From: Verrucomicrobia bacterium UBA3761
GTDB taxonomy: Bacteria > Verrucomicrobiota > Kiritimatiellia > RFP12 > UBA1067
Direction: 5' to 3'
DNA: 19,175 nt
Assembly (NCBI GenBank): GCA_002371135.1
Contig: DFGB01000072.1
Coordinates: forward strand, 1-19,175
Shown: in pieces, positions 1 to 6,670 of the stretch
Layout of the letters: the number at the start of each line of letters is the position of its first letter
Numbering within the stretch: position 1 is the stretch's first letter
Translations under genes and position numbers: made by a program
The notes under the pieces: model-generated
What the model was told of the DNA's origin: nothing
Databases searched by the model: none
The model's input: the letters and a program-made list of their open reading frames with translations, nothing else

Positions 1-46
1 ATGCCAAGGCATCCATCGTGCGCCCGTATACGCTTAGCAAGAAATT
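1..46 (-). rRNA. 23S ribosomal RNA, 5' end only (gene continues off the left edge)
   Basis: Read on the minus strand, the first bases of the window give GGGCGCACGATGGATGCC followed by TTGGCA, the highly conserved 5' end of bacterial 23S rRNA (consensus GGGCGCACGGTGGATGCCTTGGCA), preceded by CTAAGCGTA as in many 23S genes. Only about 46 nt are present; the exact mature 5' end is uncertain by several bases. It is preceded by its own leader and promoter and not by a 16S gene or spacer tRNA. Identification is from the conserved sequence; extent is inference. Confidence 0.9.
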
Positions 47-153
47 TTCGTTGTTGAAACTCGCTCTACGCTAATCTCGATACGTTGCAATTCTCTTTAC
101 AATCCAACTCCCGGTTTTCAAAGAACGACGTCCGCGCCGTATCGGGCGAACGG
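47..153 (-). promoter_or_regulatory. Pre-23S rRNA leader with antitermination-like box
   Basis: Between the predicted transcription start and the 23S 5' end lies a ~107-nt leader. On the minus strand it contains CGTTCTTTGAAAACC (positions 127 to 113), very like the GTTCTTTGAAAAC block of bacterial rRNA leaders and spacers, the region of boxA antitermination signals. No tRNA cloverleaf is visible. The role in antitermination or pre-rRNA processing is inferred from position and similarity. Confidence 0.6.
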
Positions 154-159
154 GTGCAT

Positions 160-211
160 ATTATATCATAACTTGCGGGCAGTGCGCAAGGGGGAAAATT
201 AAAAAATTTTT
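160..211 (-). promoter_or_regulatory. Strong sigma-70-type promoter with UP-like A/T tract for the 23S gene
   Basis: On the minus strand there is a perfect -10 TATAAT (165 to 160), an 18-bp spacer and a -35 TTGCGC (189 to 184). Directly upstream of the -35 is a pure A/T run at 195-211, where an UP element would contact the alpha subunit. Transcription would start near 153 and run left into the 23S gene. The combination is typical of stable-RNA promoters, and it stands directly before a 23S gene instead of a 16S gene. Confidence 0.75.
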
Positions 212-262
212 GAGGTTTTGAGAGATGAAGGAATATTGCCAATGACAATTCGACTTGTTTTC

Positions 263-382
263 AACACAGAGGCACAGAGATTCACAGAGAGAAGGAACTG
301 AAAAGCTGAAATCCTCTGTGTTCCTCTGCGACTTGAGTGCCTCTGTGTTAAAAAGGGAAGAGGGAAGAGGGAAGAGGGAAGA
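263..382. repeat. Palindromic intergenic repeat element (ACACAGAGGCACAG class) plus GGGAAGA heptad array
   Basis: A perfect 13-bp inverted pair, AACACAGAGGCAC at 263-275 and GTGCCTCTGTGTT at 337-349, encloses further CACAGAG/CTCTGTG units. It is followed by about four tandem copies of GGGAAGA (355-382). The same CACAGAGGCACAG sequence recurs near 11155-11180 and in altered form (ACGCAGAG) at 785-803, 3962, 4965 and 6020. There is no coding potential and no mobility gene. Confidence 0.8.
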
Positions 383-572
383 GCCGCGCCTTCTTGCCGT
401 AAGGGGCGGGCGAGACTGCCGCAAGCGAAGCGCTCGTCTGGTGCAGTCTTCGCGATTGCTTCGGGGGCACTCGACGATTGCCTAGGGGGCACTCCAAAGC
501 CGCTCCCCCTGGAGCGCAAAAAAGCCCGCCACGGGTATGCGCGGCGGGCTTTTGGACGTCGAAGACGAGCGC
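383..572. other. Non-coding gap, structured but without a recognised gene
   Basis: No protein with convincing features is found here on either strand. A possible hairpin pairs GCGAGACTGC (410-419) with GCAGTCTTCGC (443-453) with one bulge. GGGGGCACTC occurs twice (463-472 and 485-494). AAGCGCTCGTC (428-438) is the inverse of GACGAGCGCTT (564-574). These may be remnants of structured repeats or a small RNA, or chance in GC-rich DNA. Confidence 0.3.
518..553. terminator. Bidirectional Rho-independent terminator
   Basis: The 11-bp arms AAAAGCCCGCC (520-530) and GGCGGGCTTTT (543-553) pair perfectly around a 12-nt loop, with A-run and T-run tails on the two sides. On the minus strand it sits just after the stop codon of the gene remnant at 573. 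It would stop leftward transcription before the 23S promoter and equally stop rightward transcription. Confidence 0.85.
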
Positions 573-761
573 TTAGTCGAGGTCCCACGGGTATTCCAGA
601 CTGCACTGCCAACCGGCGAAGCCGGTTTTCGCGTCCGGAGCGATGTACAGGTAGACGACCCCTGCAAAGTCTTCTTCATCGACGCTCGTGGGAACGAGCA
701 CAGACTTGCATGTGTATTTCACATACTGCTTGTTGCCCTTCCTGTCGTAGCTGCCGTATTT
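573..761 (-). pseudogene. 3' remnant of an unidentified protein gene, 5' end lost
   Basis: A 62-codon stretch on the minus strand reads KYGSYDRKGNKQYVKYTC and, further on, VVYLYIAPDAKTGFAGWQC, ending EYPWDLD and TAA (573-575). The composition looks like real protein and codon use matches the neighbours, and a strong terminator follows directly. No ATG lies in the open part. An in-frame ATG at 773-771 is separated from it by a TAA at 764-762, and further upstream the frame runs into a degenerate ACGCAGAG repeat (785-803). I read this as the tail of a gene whose 5' part was lost or replaced at the repeat. A short GTG-started gene remains possible. I do not recognise the family. Confidence 0.5.
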
Positions 762-784
762 TTAATATTGCATGCAGGGGGGCT

Positions 785-803
785 CACGCAGAAACGCAGA
801 GAG
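785..803. repeat. Solo ACGCAGAAACGCAGAG repeat unit
   Basis: The sequence CACGCAGAAACGCAGAGAG matches the GCAGAGACGCAGAG segment in the cores of the elements at 4886-5011 and 5909-6076. It lies between the pectinase stop codon and the gene remnant, at the point where the remnant loses its coding character. Confidence 0.5.
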
Positions 804-844
804 GCGTGCGGGCGATGGAATTGGCGTTCCGGCAGCAAGCGCGG

Positions 845-3800
845 TCACTTGACGCCGGGACGCCAACCGTCGGCTCCGGCGACGATGTCCACGACTTTTT
901 CGAGGCCTGCGTTTTTCAAGCGGGCCTGGAAATCGGCGAGCGTGCCGAGCGTGACGTTCTCCTTGTGCGCGGTCTTGCCGCCGCCGCGACAGCCGTATTC
1001 TGCCGAGCGCCAGACGTCGCGGTCGAACTCCTTCCACCAATGGTCCCACGCCTCGGGCATGAGAATATCGCCGAAATCGCATGCGGCGAAGATGACATTG
1101 GCGTATGGCCGCCACGGGCGGCCGAGGCGCGTAGTGACGCCCTTCTCGGCCGTAAGGCGGCACTTGACGAACACGTAGCCGAATTCCTCGCCGTCAGGGT
1201 GCGCGGCGGCGGTGACCCAGCCGCGCGAAAGCGTGTGGATGTGGCAGCCGTTGAAAAGCGCGATGGAGCTGCCAAAGATGAAATCCACCGAGCCTTCGAT
1301 GTAGCAATCCTCGAAATACTGGCGGGCGAGCGAATCGCCGACGCGGCCTGCGGCATACAAGGTATCCTGCCAGCCGAGGAAGCGGCATTTGAAGAACGCG
1401 CAGCGGTCGCCCTCCACTTTCATCGCGACGCACTGGCCCGCCTGTTCCTTGCCGTGCGTGGCGGCGAGGCGCTCGGGCGTGCCGGTGTTCTCGATCGTGA
1501 CGCCGCGCATTTCGACGTCGTTGACGCGGATCGAAAGCGTGGCACTGCCGGAAGTGCCGAGCGGCCTGCCGTCCGGGCCGGGGGTGTCCGGGGGGTCGTT
1601 CCACGAGAGGACGGTTTTCGCGGGAGCGCGTTCGTCGCCGATAATGACGACGTTGGCGCGGTCGCCGCCGAATTTCAGCTTTTCGCGATACTTGCCTGGC
1701 GCGAGGCGGATGACGGTCTTGACGTCGGCATGTTCGGGGATGGAATCGTACGCGGCCTGGAGGGACGTAAACTCCTTGCCGGGGCCGACGCGGATTTCGC
1801 GCACAGGCCGCGAGACGGCCGCACCGTCGCCGATGCGCGATTGCGGCGAGAGGGAGATTTTCTTCATGTCGGCAGGCGAGGGGGACTTCAGTAGCGTCAC
1901 GGCGCCGACGAGCGAGAGCGCCTTGCCGGGGCATTTGACGTCGCCCTCGACGACCAATCTCCCGCCGTGGCCGCCGGAGAGCACGGCGCCCTCGCCGCCG
2001 CGGCCGTCGGAGACGATTTTGACCGTCGCCGGGACGCGCAGGGTCTTGCCCTTCGCCGCTTCAAGCCCGGCGCAGCTGAAGAGCAGCGTCCCGGCGCCTT
2101 CGATCTCGCCCGTGCAGAATTTGGGACTGATGTGCGACTTATTCTCGTAATTCGATCTGAGTGCCACGCGGGCGTTGTTCTTTAGGATGATTTTCCCGAC
2201 CTTGTATGGATTGCTCTGCGCGGACCAGATCGTGGCGCTCTTCGCGAATACGGCGGTATCGTATTCGCCCGGGACGCCGTTCGACCAGTTGCGCGGGTTC
2301 TCCCACGTATCCTTGTTCTGCGGGATGTATTCGACGCCGCCAGAGCCCTTGCCGCCCTTCCAGGTGGTGGTGGAGGGAACAGGGGAGGGGGAAGAGGGAA
2401 CAGGGGCGGCCATTTTCTCCTGCCAAGCCTTGTATTGCTTCTCAAGCCACGTGCCGCGGTCGTTGAACCACATGTAACTCATGTTCTCGCCGCGCTCCAT
2501 CTCCGAAAAATCGAAGTTCATCGTGCTCTGGCGCGTACCGGTAAACGGGCGGTTTGTATCGAGCGTGTAGTAGCGGCACCACATCGGCGGCGTGGAATCG
2601 ACGGGGACGCGCACCAGGCGGCTCGTGACTATGCCATCCGGACGCCGCCAGTTGTGTTCGATTTTGATCCCATTGAGAGCGTTCGCGCGATACCACGCCA
2701 TCGCACCGTCGATGCCTTCGCATATGCGCTTGACGGTCGCCTCGGGGAATTCGCCGTAGTCGAGGTTCATCAAAAGGACGAGTATGTCCGCCGATTCGAG
2801 CGTGGTGATCGCCGGCAGCTCGAAGGCGCGGCCGATGCACGGCTTGAGCGTGTCGCGGTAGTGCTGCTGGCACCACAGCGCATACTTGCCGTCCTGGACG
2901 ATCTGCGTCTTGAGGATGCAGTCGACGCCTTTCATGAATGCGGCGCGGCAGCGCTTGCGCAAGTCGTCGCCGAGCGGCAGATCTTCGAACACGCCGCGCC
3001 CCTCGTACACGTCGCGCAGGGTGTTCATGACGTTGACCATCGCGTTGTCGTTGTATGTGATCTGGTGCCAGTAGCCGACTTTCGCCGGGTCGCACTGCGG
3101 CCAGCCGCCGTTTGGATATTGAAGGTAGAGGAGAAAGCCTATCCCCTTCTTCACGCCGTCGAGGTATTCGGGTTTGCTGTTGATTTTGTACATCCGCGAG
3201 AGGAAGCGCAGTTCGGCGAACGTGGCGTAATTGTCGATCGTGCCGAGTTTGACGTCCTTCTTCTGCTCCAGGAGGGCCTTGCGTTCGCGGGCGGAAAGCT
3301 TGTTCTGCATGGGAACGTTTTTCGGCCAGCCGCCCGTGACGAGCTGGTAGTCGAGGACGTTGCGGGCGATGCGCGCGGCGTCGGGCGTGGCGAGGAAGCG
3401 ATCGTCGAGGCTGGCGGAGTAATCGGTCCAGTCCTGATTGCCGGTGACGCCGCGCAGTTCGACGATTTCGCCCTTGGCGGTGTCGAAATCGAAGCATACG
3501 GAGAAGAGCGGATTCTTGGCGCGGTCGAAGCAGCTTTCCGGCGTCGTGGGGCGGCGCTTGCGGGTTTTCGTCGCGGCAATGGCGCGGTTGGGGCAATCCT
3601 TGACGGCCTTGCGCAGAATCGGGCTGTATATGCCGGCGTAGGAGCGTATTCGGCATACGCCGCCTTGCGTCGAGAGAACGCGCATGACGGTCATCTTGTT
3701 CTCCACCCACTCGATATTGAACACGAAGCCGCCGGGCGCCTTGACGTTCTGGACGCTCCCGCGCGGCATTTCTTCGACCGTGAGCGCGGGCAGGATTTGT

Positions 3801-3919
3801 ATTTCACCGTTGTAGGCCTGTATGTAGCGCTCGGCGACATCCGGATTGTCGTTGACGCCGGGCGCGGCGGAGAGCCAAAACACCGCCGCGGCGCACAATA
3901 TGGATAAAGCAAATTTCAT
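845..3919 (-). CDS. Secreted bifunctional pectate lyase (PL10-like) and pectinesterase (CE8)
   Basis: The 1024-residue protein starts with a signal peptide (residues 1-19, ending SAAP). Residues ~60-95 (GFVFNIEW, GGVCRIRSY) resemble the small beta domain at the C-terminus of some GH95 proteins. Residues ~185-500 match the PL10/PelA pectate lyase family, with LVTGGWPKNVPM, TIDNYATFAELRFLSRMY, NGGWPQ and ITYNDNAMVNVM. A Pro/Ser linker (506-516) leads to a region starting WENPRNWSNGVP, a pattern common in secreted beta-rich proteins (~538-700). Residues ~710-1020 are a CE8 pectin methylesterase with Q829 (GQCVAM), D852 (WQDTLY), D879 (SVDFIFG) and R934 (LGRPWR), the expected catalytic set. The product should demethylate pectin and cleave the resulting polygalacturonate outside the cytoplasm. 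The ATG at 3919 is chosen because it gives a clean signal peptide. No sorting signal is visible at the C-terminus. Confidence 0.92.
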   Translation of the reverse strand: MKFALSILCAAAVFWLSAAPGVNDNPDVAERYIQAYNGEIQILPALTVEEMPRGSVQNVKAPGGFVFNIEWVENKMTVMRVLSTQGGVCRIRSYAGIYSPILRKAVKDCPNRAIAATKTRKRRPTTPESCFDRAKNPLFSVCFDFDTAKGEIVELRGVTGNQDWTDYSASLDDRFLATPDAARIARNVLDYQLVTGGWPKNVPMQNKLSARERKALLEQKKDVKLGTIDNYATFAELRFLSRMYKINSKPEYLDGVKKGIGFLLYLQYPNGGWPQCDPAKVGYWHQITYNDNAMVNVMNTLRDVYEGRGVFEDLPLGDDLRKRCRAAFMKGVDCILKTQIVQDGKYALWCQQHYRDTLKPCIGRAFELPAITTLESADILVLLMNLDYGEFPEATVKRICEGIDGAMAWYRANALNGIKIEHNWRRPDGIVTSRLVRVPVDSTPPMWCRYYTLDTNRPFTGTRQSTMNFDFSEMERGENMSYMWFNDRGTWLEKQYKAWQEKMAAPVPSSPSPVPSTTTWKGGKGSGGVEYIPQNKDTWENPRNWSNGVPGEYDTAVFAKSATIWSAQSNPYKVGKIILKNNARVALRSNYENKSHISPKFCTGEIEGAGTLLFSCAGLEAAKGKTLRVPATVKIVSDGRGGEGAVLSGGHGGRLVVEGDVKCPGKALSLVGAVTLLKSPSPADMKKISLSPQSRIGDGAAVSRPVREIRVGPGKEFTSLQAAYDSIPEHADVKTVIRLAPGKYREKLKFGGDRANVVIIGDERAPAKTVLSWNDPPDTPGPDGRPLGTSGSATLSIRVNDVEMRGVTIENTGTPERLAATHGKEQAGQCVAMKVEGDRCAFFKCRFLGWQDTLYAAGRVGDSLARQYFEDCYIEGSVDFIFGSSIALFNGCHIHTLSRGWVTAAAHPDGEEFGYVFVKCRLTAEKGVTTRLGRPWRPYANVIFAACDFGDILMPEAWDHWWKEFDRDVWRSAEYGCRGGGKTAHKENVTLGTLADFQARLKNAGLEKVVDIVAGADGWRPGVK

Positions 3920-3933
3920 GAGTGGGAAGATTC

Positions 3934-4007
3934 TTCGATTTGCGATTTGCGATTTTATCTAACGCAGAGAGTTGAGGAGTTTCAATCGAAAATCGAAAAT
4001 CGAAAAA
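3934..4007. repeat. Palindromic intergenic repeat element (TCGATTTG / TCGAAAA class)
   Basis: The left arm is a run of CGATTTG-type heptads (3934-3956) and the right arm a run of ATCGAAA heptads (3984-4007), roughly inverse to each other. They enclose a core with ACGCAGAGAG. It fills most of the gap between the permease stop and the pectinase start. A weak promoter for the pectinase could lie inside it (TTGAAA at 3985-3980 with a poor -10), but this is not convincing. Confidence 0.75.
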
Positions 4008-4012
4008 TTCTC

Positions 4013-4876
4013 TCACCGGACGCGTTCCATCAACTTCGCACCGGCGTAGGCGGCGCAGAAGATGGCGGGCAGAGTGGCGACAAAGGCGAGGGCGAGATAC
4101 GTCCAATCGAGCGAACCGCCCTTTGCGAGGACGCGCGGCAGGTAGTAGTTGCCGAGGAGCGGCAGGGCGACAAGTGCCGACGTGAACGCGAACGCGGCTG
4201 CGCCGTTCTCGCCGAGGCGCGTCGCCGCCGCCCCTGCGAGCGCGATGAAGAACGCCGTGGGAGGCAGGAGCAGCGCCGCGCATGCGAGGAATCGCCCAGC
4301 GAGCGAAAAATCGATTGCGTAGAAGACGGCCGCGAGGGCGACGACCAGAGTAAGGATGTTGGCCGTGCGCACGAAGCGCAGCGAGAAAAACCTGTTCGCG
4401 ACGGCGGCGAGCACGAGCGGGGCGAGTATTATCGCAACGGCGCACGCGAGGCTGGGCCCCCACATTCGCGCAATGTCGCCCTGCGCCGCGGCCGCGCCCA
4501 ATTCCGCGCCGCGTATCAATATAAGCGAATTGCACGCGAGTATCGCGAAAAATTTGAGATACGCCCAGAATACGCCGGCCAGCTTCGAAAGAAAGAACCC
4601 GGTGCGCGAGACGGAATGCGCCAGCACCATTTCCAGCGTGCCGGACTCCATCTCCCTGCGTATCGAGCGCACGCACGAGAAGATAGAGAAAGCGAGGCCG
4701 CCTGCGAAAATCGCAGAAAGCCCCGCTTCGCGCGCCATCGCCCCAGGTTCGCCGAATTGATGGTAATGCAATGCACTAGCGAGCGTGGAGAGGGCGAGCG
4801 ATGCGAGGGTGATCAGATATGCAAACGCATCGCAACCTATCTCAAGCGCCGTGGCGCGTATTATCGGGCGGACCAT
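4013..4876 (-). CDS. ABC-2 family transporter permease
   Basis: This 287-residue integral membrane protein has about six hydrophobic segments. An N-terminal helix (~16-36) is followed by the cytoplasmic motif REMESGTLEMVLAHSVSR (~74-91) that is typical of ABC-2 permeases such as NosY- or CcmB-like proteins, where the loop after the second helix contacts the ATPase. The length fits the family. No ATPase gene is adjacent, so the partner must be encoded elsewhere; the substrate cannot be told. The ATG at 4876 sits just after a repeat element and has no clear Shine-Dalgarno sequence, so the start is less certain than the family. Confidence 0.75.
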   Translation of the reverse strand: MVRPIIRATALEIGCDAFAYLITLASLALSTLASALHYHQFGEPGAMAREAGLSAIFAGGLAFSIFSCVRSIRREMESGTLEMVLAHSVSRTGFFLSKLAGVFWAYLKFFAILACNSLILIRGAELGAAAAQGDIARMWGPSLACAVAIILAPLVLAAVANRFFSLRFVRTANILTLVVALAAVFYAIDFSLAGRFLACAALLLPPTAFFIALAGAAATRLGENGAAAFAFTSALVALPLLGNYYLPRVLAKGGSLDWTYLALAFVATLPAIFCAAYAGAKLMERVR

Positions 4877-4885
4877 GGGGAATAT

Positions 4886-5011
4886 GAAAAGTTGAAAGGT
4901 TGAAAAGTTGAAAAGGAAATTTTCGATTCTTCGATTGATTTCAATCCTCTCGTTTTTATCGCAGAGACGCAGAGTCGCAGAGGACTTTTCAACCTTTCAA
5001 CCTTTCAACTT
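4886..5011. repeat. Palindromic intergenic repeat element (GTTGAAAG class), copy A
   Basis: The left arm (4886-4917) is a tandem array of 8-bp units alternating GTTGAAAG and GTTGAAAA; the right arm (4985-5011) is the inverse, CTTTTCAACCTTTCAAC. They flank a 67-bp core (4918-4984) that contains the palindrome GATTGATTTCAATC and GCAGAGACGCAGAG. By eye the core is identical to that at 5974-6040. It ends one base before the stop codon of the next gene. Confidence 0.9.
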
Positions 5012-5012
5012 C

Positions 5013-5891
5013 TCAGAAGTTCGGCAACTGCAAGTCGTTTAAGAGCCAGTAGAGCGCGACGCCCATGACTGCGCACGCGGCCACCTGGACGACGAGACTC
5101 ACGATTGAAACGCCCTTCGGGACGTCGGACGCGGCAGGCGCGGACGGCGTCGCGAATGCGGGCACGTTCACCGGCATTTCCGGGATGTCGGGGATGTCGG
5201 CGACGTCGCCTTCCGCGGCGGGCTCGGCAGGGGCGGGGGCGCCGGGCTTCTTGATGCCGAGCTTCGACGGAGGACGCATGGAGCCCGGGCGCGAGATCTT
5301 GAGGGTCTTGCGCTGGGTGAGATTCTGGGCGGGCTCGGTGGGTGCGGTCGGGGCGGCGTCCACCGGCGCGAGCGTCGCCGGCTCGGATGCGGCGGCGGCG
5401 GGGGCGGTCGCGGGAAGATCGACCGGACGCTTGATGCGGATCGTCTTCATCGGCGCGGCTTCCTTCACCGGCGCCACGCCCATCGCGTCGGAAAGCGAAA
5501 TGCGCGCGGTGCGGGCCTTGGCGGCCTGCTTCTGCGCGGCGGTCAATTCCTGCTCGCCGATGATGCCGGTCTTGCGCAGAATCGCCTGCTGCGGAATTTC
5601 CTGCGTCACATCCTTCAAACGCTGCGTGACGCTCTTGAGCTGGTCCATCGCCTTGGGCGCGGCTCCGGCGGCCGGCGCAGGCGCGGCAGGCGCAGGCGCT
5701 TCTTCAGCCCCGGAGCGCGTAATGGGCTTCACCGGAAGCTTTGCGCCTACCCCCGCCGTGCCGCCGCCAAGCGTCGGCTTGCGGATCACCGGCTTCAACT
5801 TCAGCGTGGACGCGTGTTCCGCCGCCGGCTTCAGGGGATTGGATACTGGCGGCTTTACCGCGCTGATCGGACTCGACTTTTCCTCTGCCAT
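5013..5891 (-). CDS. Ala/Pro-rich protein with repeated KT(I/L)(R/K)I motifs and a C-terminal membrane anchor
   Basis: I cannot assign a named family. The 292-residue protein is mostly low-complexity Ala/Pro/Thr sequence. It carries short basic motifs that resemble each other: STLKLKPV (28-35), ARISLSDAM (129-137), KTIRIKRPV (149-157) and KTLKISRPG (195-203). A single hydrophobic segment (~261-284) is followed by only eight residues (NDLQLPNF). The expected topology is a long disordered cytoplasmic region held at the membrane by its C-terminus. There is no signal peptide. The ATG at 5891 has AAGGCAGG a few bases upstream. It lies downstream of frr and is separated from it by a repeat element, so membership in the pyrH-frr operon is uncertain. 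The basic motifs could be docking or peptide-binding sites, which is inference. Confidence 0.75.
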   Translation of the reverse strand: MAEEKSSPISAVKPPVSNPLKPAAEHASTLKLKPVIRKPTLGGGTAGVGAKLPVKPITRSGAEEAPAPAAPAPAAGAAPKAMDQLKSVTQRLKDVTQEIPQQAILRKTGIIGEQELTAAQKQAAKARTARISLSDAMGVAPVKEAAPMKTIRIKRPVDLPATAPAAAASEPATLAPVDAAPTAPTEPAQNLTQRKTLKISRPGSMRPPSKLGIKKPGAPAPAEPAAEGDVADIPDIPEMPVNVPAFATPSAPAASDVPKGVSIVSLVVQVAACAVMGVALYWLLNDLQLPNF

Positions 5892-5908
5892 TTAGCACCT
5901 GCCTTCTT

Positions 5909-6076
5909 TTGAAAAGTTGAAAGGTTGAAAAGTTGAAAGGTTGAAAAGTTGAAAGGTTGAAAAGTGAAAAGGGAATTTTCGATTCTTCGATTGATTTCAA
6001 TCCTCTCGTTTTTATCGCAGAGACGCAGAGTCGCAGAGGAACTTTTCAACCTTTCAACTTTTCAACCTTTCAACTT
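5909..6076. repeat. Palindromic intergenic repeat element (GTTGAAAG class), copy B
   Basis: It has the same architecture as the element at 4886-5011. The left arm of 8-bp units is longer (5909-5973, about seven units), the 67-bp core (5974-6040) appears identical base for base, and the right arm (6041-6076) is the inverse array. The two copies differ mainly in arm unit number, as expected of slippage-prone arrays around a conserved core. It fills the gap after the frr stop codon. Confidence 0.9.
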
Positions 6077-6082
6077 CTTTTT

Positions 6083-6646
6083 CTACACCGCCATTACCTC
6101 GGCTTCCTTCGCCTTGAGTTCGGAGTCGATCCTGGCGATCCATTCGTCAGTCGCCTTCTGGATCTTGTCGAGGCCCTGCTTAAGGTCGTCCTCGGAAATC
6201 TTCTTGTCCTTCTCAAGCTTCTTGACGGCGTCGTTCGCGTCGCGGCGGACATTGCGCATGGCAACCTTCTGAGCTTCGGCCTGGGTCTTGGCGAGCTTGA
6301 CGATTTCCTTGCGGCGCTGCTCGTTGAGTTCGGGGACGGTGATGCGCAGAACCTTGCCGTCGGTCTGCGGGGTGACGCCGAGGTTCGCCGCGAGTATGGC
6401 CTTGTTCATTTCGGCAAGGACGGTCGGGTCGAACGGCGTGATCTTGATCTGGCGAGGCTCGGGCGTCGAAATAGTGCCGAGGTTCTTGATGGGGGTGGGG
6501 CAGCCGTAATACTCGACCTTGATCTGGTCGACCATCGCCGGATTCGCCTTGCCTGTCCTGAGGCCGGAGAACTGACCCTTGAGCGCGTCGAAGCTCTTCT
6601 GGAGTTTCGAGGTCGCGTCGTTCAATACTTCACTGACTGTTTCCAT
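6083..6646 (-). CDS. frr: Ribosome recycling factor
   Basis: The 187-residue length matches the usual ~185 for RRF, and the sequence shows the family blocks throughout: LRTGKANPAMVDQIKVEYYG (29-48), PIKNLGTISTPEPRQIKITP (52-71), LNEQRRKEIVKLAKTQAE (107-124) and RNVRRDANDAVKKLEK (131-146). With EF-G it splits post-termination ribosomes in the cytoplasm. The ATG at 6646 has AAGGA about 8 bases upstream. The gene follows pyrH by 24 bases, the classic pyrH-frr pair. Confidence 0.98.
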   Translation of the reverse strand: METVSEVLNDATSKLQKSFDALKGQFSGLRTGKANPAMVDQIKVEYYGCPTPIKNLGTISTPEPRQIKITPFDPTVLAEMNKAILAANLGVTPQTDGKVLRITVPELNEQRRKEIVKLAKTQAEAQKVAMRNVRRDANDAVKKLEKDKKISEDDLKQGLDKIQKATDEWIARIDSELKAKEAEVMAV

Positions 6647-6670
6647 GGTGATTCCTTGTTTTTGAAATTG

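Noticed and set aside
1..845. 16S rRNA, spacer tRNA or tmRNA at the left end
   Set aside because: I looked for the 16S 3' end (GGATCACCTCC) and for tRNA cloverleaf and TTC-loop patterns on both strands and saw none; only the 23S 5' end matches.
2435..3907. A 490-codon open frame on the plus strand opposite the pectinase
   Set aside because: Antisense shadow of a gene with clear lyase and esterase motifs; no motif, ribosome site or promoter supports it.
4886..6076. Composite transposon formed by the two GTTGAAAG-class elements around gene 5013-5891
   Set aside because: Both copies share an orientation, no transposase or target duplication is visible, and the same arm sequence also occurs singly at 18107-18124; a dispersed repeat is a simpler reading.
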